The notes: generated by a model from the letters alone, not told the origin. A stretch of DNA of 64,000 bases from MADRE3 sp963718195 (GCA_963718195.1 CAVQYQ010000005.1:558001-622000); one strand, 5' to 3'. Counted from the first letter of the stretch, positions 46,156 through 54,115 are shown. Program-made: numbers and translations.

Positions 46156-46392
46156 ATGCTTGTTCTATCAAGAAAAGCAGGAGAAGGATTTCTCATCGGT
46201 GATGATATCACCGTAAAAATCATCGAATCAAAAAGTGGAACCATCCGAATAGGAATTGATGCACCACGGGAGAAAAAGATCTTTCGGCAGGAAGTGTACG
46301 ATAAGATAAAGCAGGAAAATGTCGAAGCTTCCCACTGGAACTCTGTTGATCTTGACTCGTTAGACACTGCAATTAAAACAAGGAATAAGTAA
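46156..46392 (+). CDS. csrA: Translational regulator CsrA
   Basis: 78 residues. Begins MLVLSRKAGEGFLIGDDITV and contains IRIGIDAPREKKIFRQEVYD, the CsrA beta-strand 1 and 5 RNA-binding faces. CsrA dimers bind A-N-GGA in hairpin loops and usually block ribosome access. It sits 1 bp before fliW and 0.7 kb before flagellin genes whose leaders carry such hairpins. A C-terminal extension of ~15 residues relative to E. coli resembles the form that FliW binds. Confidence 0.97.
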   Translation: MLVLSRKAGEGFLIGDDITVKIIESKSGTIRIGIDAPREKKIFRQEVYDKIKQENVEASHWNSVDLDSLDTAIKTRNK

Positions 46393-46393
46393 C

Positions 46394-46816
46394 ATGGAAA
46401 AGATACAGACGCGTTTTGGCATGATCGAATACGACGCTTCCAACCTGCTGCATTTTCCCGCCGGAATGATCGGCTTGCCGAATCTGAGAAATTTCATCGT
46501 CATCCCACCCAAAAAAGATGGCCCCCTTTTCTGGATACAAAATGTCGATGACCCTGATTTTGCCTTTATCCTGACTGACCCAAACAACTTCTTTCTTGAC
46601 TACAAGATTCTTCCGGATGAGTCCGAGAAAAATTCTTTGAAAATCGAAGATGAAAAGGACTGCTATACCCTGTCGATCGTCACCGTTCCACCTGACCAGA
46701 ACATAACCATCAACCTGGCTGCTCCAATCCTCTACTCCCCCGAAACAAACAGGGCAATCCAGGTTGTCCTCGAAGACAACAAGTACCAGACCAAGACCCC
46801 CCTGCCCCAAGCTTAA
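46394..46816 (+). CDS. fliW: Flagellar assembly factor FliW (CsrA antagonist)
   Basis: 140 residues: MEKIQTRFGMIEYDASNLLHFPAGMIGLPN opening (landmark), LEDNKYQTKTPL ending. FliW binds CsrA or flagellin, releasing flagellin mRNA when free flagellin is low. Overlap-free, 1 bp after csrA, in the standard csrA-fliW pairing (order reversed compared with B. subtilis fliW-csrA). A terminator-like hairpin follows. Confidence 0.96.
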   Translation: MEKIQTRFGMIEYDASNLLHFPAGMIGLPNLRNFIVIPPKKDGPLFWIQNVDDPDFAFILTDPNNFFLDYKILPDESEKNSLKIEDEKDCYTLSIVTVPPDQNITINLAAPILYSPETNRAIQVVLEDNKYQTKTPLPQA

Positions 46817-46821
46817 TTTTA

Positions 46822-46860
46822 GAGATGACAGGCTATTATCGTCTGTCATCTCAATAATTT
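46822..46860 (+). terminator. Terminator after fliW
   Basis: 10-bp perfect stem GAGATGACAG/CTGTCATCTC with an 11-nt loop, followed by AATAATTTTC. The T-rich tail is imperfect, so termination may be partial. Confidence 0.6.
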
Positions 46861-46997
46861 TCTTCCTCTGTTTTTACTCTCAAAAAGCCTAAATTTCAAG
46901 CAATACACGAATTATTTCTGTTTCAAAGATTATTTACAATTTTCATTATCAGAAATGTAACTTTCATTTCCAAGATACTAATATTCTGTCTTTTTAC

Positions 46998-47025
46998 TTA
47001 AGAATACCACCCTGTAATCCGATAT
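46998..47025 (+). promoter_or_regulatory. Sigma-28-type promoter of fliC1
   Basis: TTAA-N16-TCCGATAT. Predicted start ~47033, giving an ~80-nt leader that contains all the CsrA-like hairpins of this gene. Confidence 0.65.
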
Positions 47026-47051
47026 GTATATCTAAGCAGACTTCAAATTTA

Positions 47052-47113
47052 ATGGCACGGACGCCATGATAAAAATGCACGGAAGCGAATCACTTATAAA
47101 AGGAGAATTTTAT
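47052..47113 (+). promoter_or_regulatory. Flagellin 1 leader hairpins, candidate CsrA sites
   Basis: Three elements: ATGGC-ACGGAC-GCCAT (47052-47067, 5-bp stem); GC-ACGGAA-GC (47077-47086, short stem); and ATAAAA-GGAGAA-TTTTAT (47096-47113, 6-bp stem), whose loop and left shoulder form the Shine-Dalgarno AAGGAG nine bases before ATG 47115. A-N-GGA in loops is the CsrA recognition pattern. Confidence 0.65.
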
Positions 47114-47114
47114 C

Positions 47115-47969
47115 ATGGCACTCGTCGTCAACACCAATGTTGCATCTTTAAACGCCCAGAGAAATCTCACAGGATCCCAGGGATCACTTAACACGTTCCA
47201 TGCAGCGATTATCATCCGGTCTGCGCATCAACAGTGCCAAGGATGATGCTGCAGGCCTGGCAATCTCCGATCGGATGACTGCACAGATTCGTGGTTTGAA
47301 TCAGGCTGCCAGAAATGCCAGGATGGAATATCTCTTGCCCAGACAGCAGAAGGTGCCATGCAGGAAATCACCAATATGCTGCAGCGGATGAGAGAACTCG
47401 CAGTGCAGTCAGCAAACGATACCAACAGTGCTGATGACAGGCTTCACTTCATGCAGAATATCGATCAACTTGATGCAGGAAATCAACCAGAATTGCAGAC
47501 AGCACCACGTTTAATGGTACATCTGATTCTTGAATGGAACGGTAGCCGACTATGACGTTTCAGGTTGGTGCCAATGCAACTAGATGATCACTTGATTGCT
47601 GATGCTAACCACTAGTGGCACATCTAGTTGATACGCTTGGTGTGAACTGGTCAGCCGTTGAAGTCGATATAACAGATCAGGCCATACTCAAATACTGCAA
47701 TAAGTGCCATCGATCGATTGCAACTCGAACGTCGATGATTCGGCAGAGCAAATTATGGTGCAGTTCAGAGCAGATTTGAGTCCACCATTGCAAATGTAAT
47801 GAATGTTGCGGAAAATCTATCAGCATCAAGATCACGAATTCTTGATGCCGATATCGCCATGGAAACAGCCGAGATGACAAAGGCAAATATTCTCCAGCAG
47901 ACCGGTGTTGCCATACTTTCCCAGGCAAACCAGACTCCGGCGCTTGCTCTCAGCCTGCTACAGGGATAA
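47115..47969 (+). pseudogene. fliC: Flagellin gene 1, multiply frameshifted
   Basis: Starts MALVVNTNVASLNAQRNLTG and ends, in another frame, with SRILDADIAMETAEMTKANI and LALSLLQG; expected flagellin D0/D1 blocks (MQRLSSGLRINSAKDDAAGLAISDRM, EITNMLQRMRELAVQSAND) are all there but in different frames. Visible indels: extra T in ACGTTCCATG (~47197), missing C near 47319, and several between 47440 and 47750. Total length fits a ~285-residue flagellin. It could be a pseudogene or, more likely, poor consensus caused by the second copy. Gene symbol generic. Confidence 0.75.
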
Positions 47970-47985
47970 TTTTATTTCGATATTA

Positions 47986-48019
47986 TTTCATATAGTTATA
48001 TAGAATATATGAAAATTTT
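47986..48019 (+). terminator. AT-only hairpin after flagellin 1
   Basis: TTTCATATA/TATATGAAA, 9-bp stem, 11-nt loop, followed by AATTTTATAT. Weak because the stem is AT-rich; it may terminate or simply protect the mRNA end. Confidence 0.35.
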
Positions 48020-48043
48020 ATATAAATAATATATATTTTTTTC

Positions 48044-48072
48044 TAAAGAATCACTAAATTGAATTCCGATAT
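48044..48072 (+). promoter_or_regulatory. Sigma-28-type promoter of fliC2
   Basis: TAAA-N17-TCCGATAT: same -10 as fliC1 and flgM, with one extra spacer base. Predicted leader is ~115 nt. Confidence 0.55.
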
Positions 48073-48094
48073 TGTAATTAACAACCTATAATAA

Positions 48095-48108
48095 AGAAAG
48101 GAGGTGAT
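48095..48108 (+). promoter_or_regulatory. Extended anti-Shine-Dalgarno complement in the fliC2 leader
   Basis: AGAAAGGAGGTGAT would pair over its whole length with a 16S rRNA 3' end reading ATCACCTCCTTTCT, yet it lies ~90 nt upstream of fliC2. Only a 7-codon frame (ATG at 48107, stop 48130) follows it, and its spacing of two bases is too short for normal initiation. It might be a ribosome standby site. Confidence 0.4.
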
Positions 48109-48153
48109 GACCGGACATTATTACAATTAAGATTTTAACAAAACAAAACCAAT

Positions 48154-48194
48154 GGGCACGGAAGCCCGAAATTATTTTATCACGGAGGATAAAA
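48154..48194 (+). promoter_or_regulatory. Flagellin 2 leader hairpins, candidate CsrA sites
   Basis: GGGC-ACGGAA-GCCC (48154-48167) and TTTTATC-ACGGAG-GATAAAA (48175-48194, 7-bp perfect stem). The second hairpin loop carries both the CsrA motif ACGGA and the Shine-Dalgarno CGGAGG for ATG 48197, so protein binding there would hide the ribosome site. Confidence 0.7.
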
Positions 48195-48196
48195 TC

Positions 48197-49056
48197 ATGT
48201 CATTAATTGTTAACACAAACATCGCATCACTAAACGCCCAACGTAATCTTCAATTCTTCACAAGGTCTTTTGCAGACCTCCATGCAGCGATTGTCATCTG
48301 GTCTGCGCATTAACAGCGCCAAAGATGATGCTGCTGGACTTGCAATATCAGACCGGATGACAGCACAGATTCGTGGTTTAAATCAGGCAGCTCGAAATGC
48401 TCAGGATGGTATTTCTCTTGCCCAGACAGCAGAAGGTGCCATGCAGGAAATCACCAACATGCTGCAGAGGATGAGAGAACTCGCTGTACAATCTGCAAAC
48501 GATACCAACAGTGCTGATGATAGAGCCTCACTTCATGCTGAGTTTACTCAGCTTGAGTGAAGAAATCACCAGAATTGCAGATAGTACTGACATTTAATGG
48601 TACGACAATTCTTAATGGCAGCTGCTACTGACTTAAATTTCCAGGTTGGTGCAAATGCTACTGATGATGATACAATCGACCGTTACTTTAAGTGACTCAT
48701 TGACTGCGACGATCTCAGGATCTGATGCTGGTGCTGCTGGTACATTGGAATTGGATCTGACACTGATGCAACCAGACAGCATATCGAGCTGCAATTGACA
48801 TTGACGATGCAATTAGTCGATGTTGATACTGCTAGAGCGAATTTCGGTGCTGTTCAGAGCAGATTTGAATCAACCATTGCAAACGTGATGAATATTTCCG
48901 AAAATTTATCTGCAGCAAGATCACGTATCATGGATGCCGATATTGCCGCGGAAACTGCAAACTTGACAAAGGCAAACATTCTGCAGCAGGCAGGAGGTTG
49001 CAGTACTTGCCCAGGCCAACCAGATGCCAATGATTGCCCTGAGTCTGTTGGGCTAA
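48197..49056 (+). pseudogene. fliC: Flagellin gene 2, frameshifted
   Basis: Starts MSLIVNTNIASLNAQRNLQ; the D1 block continues in a second frame (MQTSMQRLSSGLRINSAKDD..., 48270-48560); the C-terminal block lies in a further frame (SRFESTIANVMNISENLSAARSRI) and its last residues fit ANQMPMIALSLLG, ending at TAA 49056. Indels are seen near 48258 (TTCAATTCTT), 48560, 48600-48800 and 48994. Close paralogue of flagellin 1 at both ends. Length is normal once indels are repaired. Error or decay cannot be separated here. Confidence 0.75.
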
Positions 49057-49067
49057 ACCCTTAACAT

Positions 49068-49107
49068 AATCAGGTGGGTGTAACACCCACCTGATTAATT
49101 CGTTTTT
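49068..49107 (+). terminator. Intrinsic terminator after flagellin 2
   Basis: Perfect 13-bp stem AATCAGGTGGGTG/CACCCACCTGATT with a TAA loop, then AATTCGTTTTT. Strong terminator separating the flagellin from flaG. Confidence 0.9.
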
Positions 49108-49129
49108 ATCTTATTAAAAGAGGTCCAAA

Positions 49130-49489
49130 ATGGAAATACAGGGAATTACGCTGGCATCGGGAAGGAGTCGGGCAGATTTTTCAATGGCTCCCGACGAAGT
49201 CAAGAATAAACGGGATTCTATTGAATCCATGGCTTCAGAGGCTGGTTCCGATGCTGCAAATAAAAGCAACGGCATCCAGTCCGAAGAGCTGCTCCAGAAC
49301 ATCAAGGCATTAACAGAAGACGGGATTTACAGCGTCAGATTCGAGGTCGATGATCCGACCAATGATCTGGTTATAAACCTCATTGACCAGGAAGGTGAGG
49401 TCATCAGGCAGGTTCCGTCTGAAGAGATACTCGGCACTCGAAAAATGCTTGCAGAACTCAGGGGCAATATTCTCGAAACCGAGAGCTAA
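49130..49489 (+). CDS. flaG: FlaG family flagellar protein
   Basis: 119 residues. The C-terminal FlaG domain is clear: YSVRFEVDDPTNDLVINLIDQEGEVIRQVPSEEIL. FlaG influences filament length in several bacteria. The N-terminal ~60 residues are Ser/Asp-rich and variable. The AAGAGGTCC ribosome site follows the fliC2 terminator; a promoter is not evident, so readthrough may supply it. Confidence 0.92.
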   Translation: MEIQGITLASGRSRADFSMAPDEVKNKRDSIESMASEAGSDAANKSNGIQSEELLQNIKALTEDGIYSVRFEVDDPTNDLVINLIDQEGEVIRQVPSEEILGTRKMLAELRGNILETES

Positions 49490-49508
49490 TTTTCATTAGG
49501 TTTTAGTC

Positions 49509-50854
49509 ATGGTTATATCATTTGGCGGACTCGCGACAGGTCTGGATACCAATGCCATCATCAAGGCGATCATGGATGCAGAGCGGATACCGCTTGAGAG
49601 GATGGAGAAGGAAAAAGAGTATCTCTCCAGCAGGCTTGAAGCATTTTCCCAGTTTGAAACCAAACTGGATGCACTTTCATCCTCCATTGGAGAAATGAAT
49701 AGTGCCGACAAGCTAGGCTCTTATACCACGCGTTCAGGATCAGAGGATTTTTTCTCACTAGCAGTTTCCAGTTCAACGCTGGCATCTAAAGGTAATTATC
49801 AGCTTGAAGTCGTTACCCTTGCCCAGGTGGAAAAACAAGTCAGTCGTGGCGGCTATTCAGATAGCAGCGCTGGCAACTTTAGAGCAGGTACCGTTACAAT
49901 TAATGGAGTCGGTATTTCGATTGCAGCAGACAGCAGCCTCAATGATATTCGTGATGCAATAAATCAGGCCGATAGAGATTCTGATACCGGTGTTACGGCG
50001 TCTACAATCTTTGATGGTACAAATTACCGCATGGTCCTGACAGGTAATGATGCCGATAACAATTTTACGATTTCAACAACAGGACTGACAAACTGATGAA
50101 GGACCAAGACTAAGATTTGATCTCACCCAGGCTGCTCAACAGGCAGAAGTAGTGCTTGATGGAATTAACATTACTTCCAACAGCAATCGTATTGAAAATG
50201 CGATTCCCGGTATATCCATTGATCTTCTCAAGGAAAATGTGGCTGGTGAATCAACGACAATTGCAGTTGAATCTGATTTTACCGAAATCACCGCCAAGAT
50301 GGAAGCCTTTGCCGCCGCCTACAACGATATCAATACCTTTATTTCAGAACAGCAGGATAGTAGTTGGGCTTCGGACCCCGGCTTTCGCACGGTCACCAGG
50401 AATTTACGTAATCTGCTTATAACCGATGTTCGGGGGAGCCGGCAATTTCAACCATCTTGTCGATATCGGCTTTAAATCAGATTCCAAGACTGGCCAATTG
50501 TCAGTGGATACCTCCAAGCTGGGGGAAGCACTGGCAGCCGACTATGACAGTGTTGAATCATTGCTGATTGGCGATGGGTTAAACACAGGAATACTCAACC
50601 AGTTCAACACCTACCTTGACAGCTGGACCGATACATTTAGCGGACTATACGCCAGTAAAAAACAAAGTCATGACAGTGCAGTCAGGTCCCTGGACCAATC
50701 GATTGAGCGAATGGAACTTCGATTGGAAAAACGGGAACAGACACTTCTGGCACAATTTTCCGCGATGGAAGATCTGGTCAACGGCATGAATGCTACATCA
50801 TCCTATTTGACTCAGCAATTGTCTCAAATGTCCAATTTCGGCGGTGATAACTAA
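49509..50854 (+). pseudogene. fliD: Filament cap protein FliD, two frameshifts
   Basis: Starts MVISFGGLATGLDTNAIIKAIMDAE, the FliD N-terminus. The frame ends at 50096 because of an extra T in AACTGATGAA (~50094); it resumes in a second frame (LDGINITSNSNRIENAIPGIS, to ~50429), and needs one added base in GATGTTCGG (~50429) to reach the third frame, which runs to 50854 with the FliD C-terminal coiled coil (LDQSIERMELRLEKREQTLLAQF). Correcting both gives ~448 residues, normal for FliD. The two changes are opposite in sign. Confidence 0.85.
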
Positions 50855-51288
50855 TGACAAACGCATACTCTGAAAACTATTTACGAAACCAGATAGAATC
50901 TGCTTCACGAGAACAGCTTCTGATTATGTTCTACGATGGGGCTATCAGTTTTGTTACCCGAGCTGAAAATGCAATCAGGGAAAACAATATAGAACAGAGG
51001 AACTATCTGATTAACAAGGCCTGTGCAATCATAACTGAACTATCGGTGACCCTTGACCATGAGATTGGTGGAAAGATCGCAGCCGATCTTGAAGCGCTCT
51101 ACGATTTCATGAACCGTGAGTTGATCAAAGCAAATTTAAATAACAGCCTTGCTTCCCTTGAAACAGTAAAAACCTTACTAACCGATTTAAGCGATACCTG
51201 GAAACAGGCAATCGAGATCAACAAAAAAGCATCTTCCTCTTCTTACGTTCAGGACGATAATTATAAACCACTATCGGTTGCACTCTAG
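50854..51288 (+). CDS. fliS: Flagellin export chaperone FliS
   Basis: 144 residues, helical: YLRNQIESASREQLLIMFYDGAISFV at the start is the FliS signature, followed by NLNNSLASLETVKTLLTDLSDTWKQAI. FliS binds the flagellin C-terminus and blocks premature polymerisation. The ATG overlaps the final base of fliD. Confidence 0.95.
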   Translation: MTNAYSENYLRNQIESASREQLLIMFYDGAISFVTRAENAIRENNIEQRNYLINKACAIITELSVTLDHEIGGKIAADLEALYDFMNRELIKANLNNSLASLETVKTLLTDLSDTWKQAIEINKKASSSSYVQDDNYKPLSVAL

Positions 51289-51293
51289 CCCTC

Positions 51294-51698
51294 ATGACTA
51301 CTTTTTCTGAGCTGTTACTCCTGTCCCAGGAACAATATCGAGAATTGATCAGCAAGACTGAAGAAATTGGCGAGCATGTCCATCTGCTGGAGCCCGAGAC
51401 CATTCGAGCCTATCAAAAAGAACTCTCTGGTCTGCTCGACAATGCCCAGGTGACTGATCAGCAGATCAATAACATGGCGATGAATAATCTGCATGGTGAA
51501 TCGGTTCGTCTCTTTCATGAACGATCGGAAATAATGAAGAATTTTCTCGAACTTAACCGTGCAGTTGCCTCAAAGATAAATGACAAGCAGGCGGTTGTCA
51601 GGTCTGAATATCTCAAGGTGAAAAATGGAAGAATCGGCATCAATGGGTACCAGAGTTCAATCAAGAAACCGAATCGACTTATCAACAGGTCTGCCTGA
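51294..51698 (+). CDS. Small helical protein, FliT/FlgN-like
   Basis: 134 residues, all alpha by composition, no membrane segment. Size, helical character and place right after fliS suggest a FliT-type chaperone for FliD or another export chaperone, but sequence motifs alone do not prove it. Starts 6 bp after fliS. The last ~25 residues become basic (GINGYQSSIKKPNR), which is unusual for FliT. Confidence 0.65.
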   Translation: MTTFSELLLLSQEQYRELISKTEEIGEHVHLLEPETIRAYQKELSGLLDNAQVTDQQINNMAMNNLHGESVRLFHERSEIMKNFLELNRAVASKINDKQAVVRSEYLKVKNGRIGINGYQSSIKKPNRLINRSA

Positions 51699-51963
51699 TT
51701 CTAATCAGTATTCCAGTACGTTAGAATATATTTTTATTCTTATTAGAGTGTGTTGGAAGCCATATATTAATTTCTGCGCCACCCTAAGGCACAACCTATT
51801 CGGCTGTAACAAAAAGTACCCTACCCCCCTTGTCCATCACATCGGGTTTATCACTATTTCTTGATATTCCAGAGATTTGATGATACTATTTCCCTAACAT
51901 TGCTTGTGCGCATCAAATTGTTTTGGCAGTCATATCCCACAAATCATTAGCGACGGGTTTCAA

Positions 51964-52650
51964 ATGGACTCAGACATTGACATCCTAAAAGATATTCCTG
52001 ATGCAAAACCAATACGCATGTTCCTGCCCGTTATTGACAGCAAGGAACGCTATCGGATGCAGTGCGTCTATCAGAGTGTTAAAAGCCCTCGTTTCAATCT
52101 CCTTTTTCAACCGGGCATCCTGCCAGTAGATTCTATCGATACATCCCAGCCAGCTATAATAAATATTGATCTCGGCGGTCCAAATCTTTCTATTGAGGCG
52201 ATGATTACTGCTGTTCCCAGCAGTCAGATCCTTGAAATGATCGTCCATAAATCGATCAGCTATGATCAGATGCGAGAATTTTTCAGGGTCGACGCCACAG
52301 CCCATGTGATCAGCAAATCGTTTCAACCGTCGCTTTATGGAAAAAAAGGAGATCCATGGACCCTGCAGGGGCAGACCATTGATATCAGCGGCAGTGGTAT
52401 TCTCGCCTCGTTTCCTGAAAAACCACCGATGGACGAGCAGGTCAGACTGGAAGTCACCCTTCCCTCTACCCCGTCAGAAGTAATTAAAATTCTTGCTCAC
52501 CCTGTCAGGCGTGAACAGATAACAGAGGATCAGTGGGACGTGGCGTTTCATTTTGATGATATCTCTGATGAAGATCGTGATAAGATTATAGGCTGCTGCC
52601 TTGTGATACAGCGGCGTCTACTCCGACTGAAAGTAAGAGTTCGTGATTAA
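51964..52650 (+). CDS. PilZ-domain protein (c-di-GMP receptor, YcgR-like) 1
   Basis: 228 residues: an N-terminal ~105-residue beta-rich domain (YcgR-N-like) and a C-terminal PilZ domain with R-E-F-F-R and D-I-S-G-S-G, the RxxxR and DxSxxG c-di-GMP motifs, both intact. YcgR-type proteins brake the motor when c-di-GMP is high. ATG 51964 (MDSDIDILKDIPD) is preferred over GTG 51904, which has no ribosome site. Next to a paralogue in the same orientation. Confidence 0.88.
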   Translation: MDSDIDILKDIPDAKPIRMFLPVIDSKERYRMQCVYQSVKSPRFNLLFQPGILPVDSIDTSQPAIINIDLGGPNLSIEAMITAVPSSQILEMIVHKSISYDQMREFFRVDATAHVISKSFQPSLYGKKGDPWTLQGQTIDISGSGILASFPEKPPMDEQVRLEVTLPSTPSEVIKILAHPVRREQITEDQWDVAFHFDDISDEDRDKIIGCCLVIQRRLLRLKVRVRD

Positions 52651-52681
52651 TGACTAATACAATCCTATCTTGTAACGGGTC

Positions 52682-53356
52682 GTGACCAGTTCAATTGTCA
52701 ACATCATAAAAGAGATAGACGATAATGAAGGCGCTCGGGTCCGTCTGTTGTCCATGAACAATGAATCCGCTTATCTTGATTGTGTCTATAAAGAATCGGA
52801 CGCCCCTTCTTTTTTCCTTGTTTTTCCCAAGGATACGATACCTGAAAACCTCAATCTGCAGGAAAATTGTTCTGTATCAATCAACAGGCAACACGCCCCC
52901 ATTGTAATCAACGCAAAAATTGAAGCACTCAGAGGTGATCGGACCCTTGAATTGGTCGCCACCGAAATAATTGACCCGGTCAGCCTGCGTGAATATTTCA
53001 GGGTTTTTTATCAAACACCGATAACCGCCTCGCATCGACCTGCCAGCGGCCAGTCCATCTCGGGCTTATGGAAGGTTCAAGGAACGACAATTGATCTTTC
53101 TGCATCAGGGGTTCTGGCCATTTTCCCGCAGGAGTTCGAGGACAAGGAACACATTTTTCTCGAGTTTAACCTTATTGGTACTGAAAGGTCCATACAATGT
53201 CTCGCCCATGTGGTGAGGGTTCACCACATTAGAAAATCCCGCTGCCAGATAGCACTTCGTTTCGACCAGATTCCCCCCAAGGACAAGGACGCAATTATCG
53301 CTGAATGCATGAGCGAACAAAGAAGGCAATTGCGTAAGCAAATGCAGGGGGAGTAG
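52682..53356 (+). CDS. PilZ-domain protein (c-di-GMP receptor, YcgR-like) 2
   Basis: 224 residues, paralogue of the preceding gene with the same two-domain layout. PilZ motifs R-E-Y-F-R and D-L-S-A-S-G are intact. Starts at GTG 52682 with a weak ribosome site, 31 bp after its neighbour. A terminator follows, so it probably ends the flaG-fliD-fliS operon. Two adjacent receptors could differ in affinity or target. Confidence 0.88.
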   Translation: MTSSIVNIIKEIDDNEGARVRLLSMNNESAYLDCVYKESDAPSFFLVFPKDTIPENLNLQENCSVSINRQHAPIVINAKIEALRGDRTLELVATEIIDPVSLREYFRVFYQTPITASHRPASGQSISGLWKVQGTTIDLSASGVLAIFPQEFEDKEHIFLEFNLIGTERSIQCLAHVVRVHHIRKSRCQIALRFDQIPPKDKDAIIAECMSEQRRQLRKQMQGE

Positions 53357-53385
53357 AGAGTATCTTCGAACTATTCTCTTTTTTT
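53355..53385 (+). terminator. Terminator after the second PilZ gene
   Basis: GAGAGTA/TATTCTC stem (one G-U pair), 9-nt loop, directly followed by seven T. Marks the 3' limit of the main flagellar block. Confidence 0.75.
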
Positions 53386-53546
53386 AAGAACTGCACCGTT
53401 TGTATCGATAGTTCAACAGTATTACTGAAGCGAGGCAAGCAGGATATCGTCCTCATCAGCAGTGTGTGGAGTGAGATTATCTTGATTTTGTCCCTCAATA
53501 TCTGGGTCCAGGCACCTTAAACCTTCATCTGATTAAGTGTGAAAAT

Positions 53547-53666
53547 ATGGCGACGAAATTAAATCCGAACGAAGTTGTCTCTCTTCGTGAAGCTCTGCAC
53601 ATGGAGATCATAATCAGCCAAGCACTGATAGACCTGCTGGCCAGCAACGATAGAGGTGGCAAATGA
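53547..53666 (+). CDS. 39-residue small protein (accessory islet)
   Basis: Frame MATKLNPNEVVSLREALHME..., too short for most gene lists. ATG 53547 follows GTGAAAAT, no strong ribosome site. It is helical and charged, with no family recognised, though short proteins of this style occur in deltaproteobacterial genomes near phage-like genes. Its stop overlaps the ATG of the next gene (ATGA), which supports real coupled translation. Confidence 0.5.
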   Translation: MATKLNPNEVVSLREALHMEIIISQALIDLLASNDRGGK

Positions 53667-54115
53667 GCGTATGGGTCAGGATAATATATATTGCCGTAGT
53701 CTGGGCCATAGCAATTGGAGTCTTGATACCTATGAGCCATCCCGGTTATTGGGGGGTGATATTACCGATTGGTCTGGCGATAGCAGCAACCTATGGTGTC
53801 TGGACAATGCGCAGAGACGAGGAGCCCGCAACGCCGATAGATACCTCCAAGAAGGGCGAAACAAAAATGGAAAGACAGTGCTTGGTTTGTGGAGCGTGGA
53901 AACCGTTGGAGATCGACTTTACATACGCTGGTGCTGATGTCGAAGGAAAAAGACCTAACGGTGAAAAGATTGACTATTGCAAGGACTGTTTCACGATTTT
54001 GGATAGACTCAAGGACAGAGATAGCAGACGTGCATGGGCGGATGAGAGGCGAGCCACTTGGAACTATAGCGATACCATGAGCGAGACGAACCATGACAGA
54101 GAGGTGGCAGAATGA
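53663..54115 (+). CDS. Membrane protein with zinc-ribbon-like Cys pairs
   Basis: 150 residues: two N-terminal membrane helices (~3-22 and ~28-46) and a soluble part with CLVC (near 72-75) and CKDC (near 105-108), spaced like a zinc ribbon, then a basic Arg/Asp-rich tail. Overlaps the 39-residue gene by 4 bp. Its TGA also overlaps an ATG that gives only MKTIIA before a stop, so a third gene in this coupled run seems broken off. Function unknown. Confidence 0.6.
   Translation: MSVWVRIIYIAVVWAIAIGVLIPMSHPGYWGVILPIGLAIAATYGVWTMRRDEEPATPIDTSKKGETKMERQCLVCGAWKPLEIDFTYAGADVEGKRPNGEKIDYCKDCFTILDRLKDRDSRRAWADERRATWNYSDTMSETNHDREVAE

Noticed and set aside
47053..47068. TGGCACG in the flagellin 1 leader as a sigma-54 -24 box
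   Set aside because: No GC at the required ten-base spacing; the sequence is the 5' arm and loop of the ACGGA hairpin and lies downstream of the sigma-28 site.
48107..48130. Seven-residue leader peptide MTGHYYN before flagellin 2
   Set aside because: The strong ribosome site is only two bases from the ATG and the codons show no known attenuation pattern; kept only as a note on the anti-Shine-Dalgarno motif.
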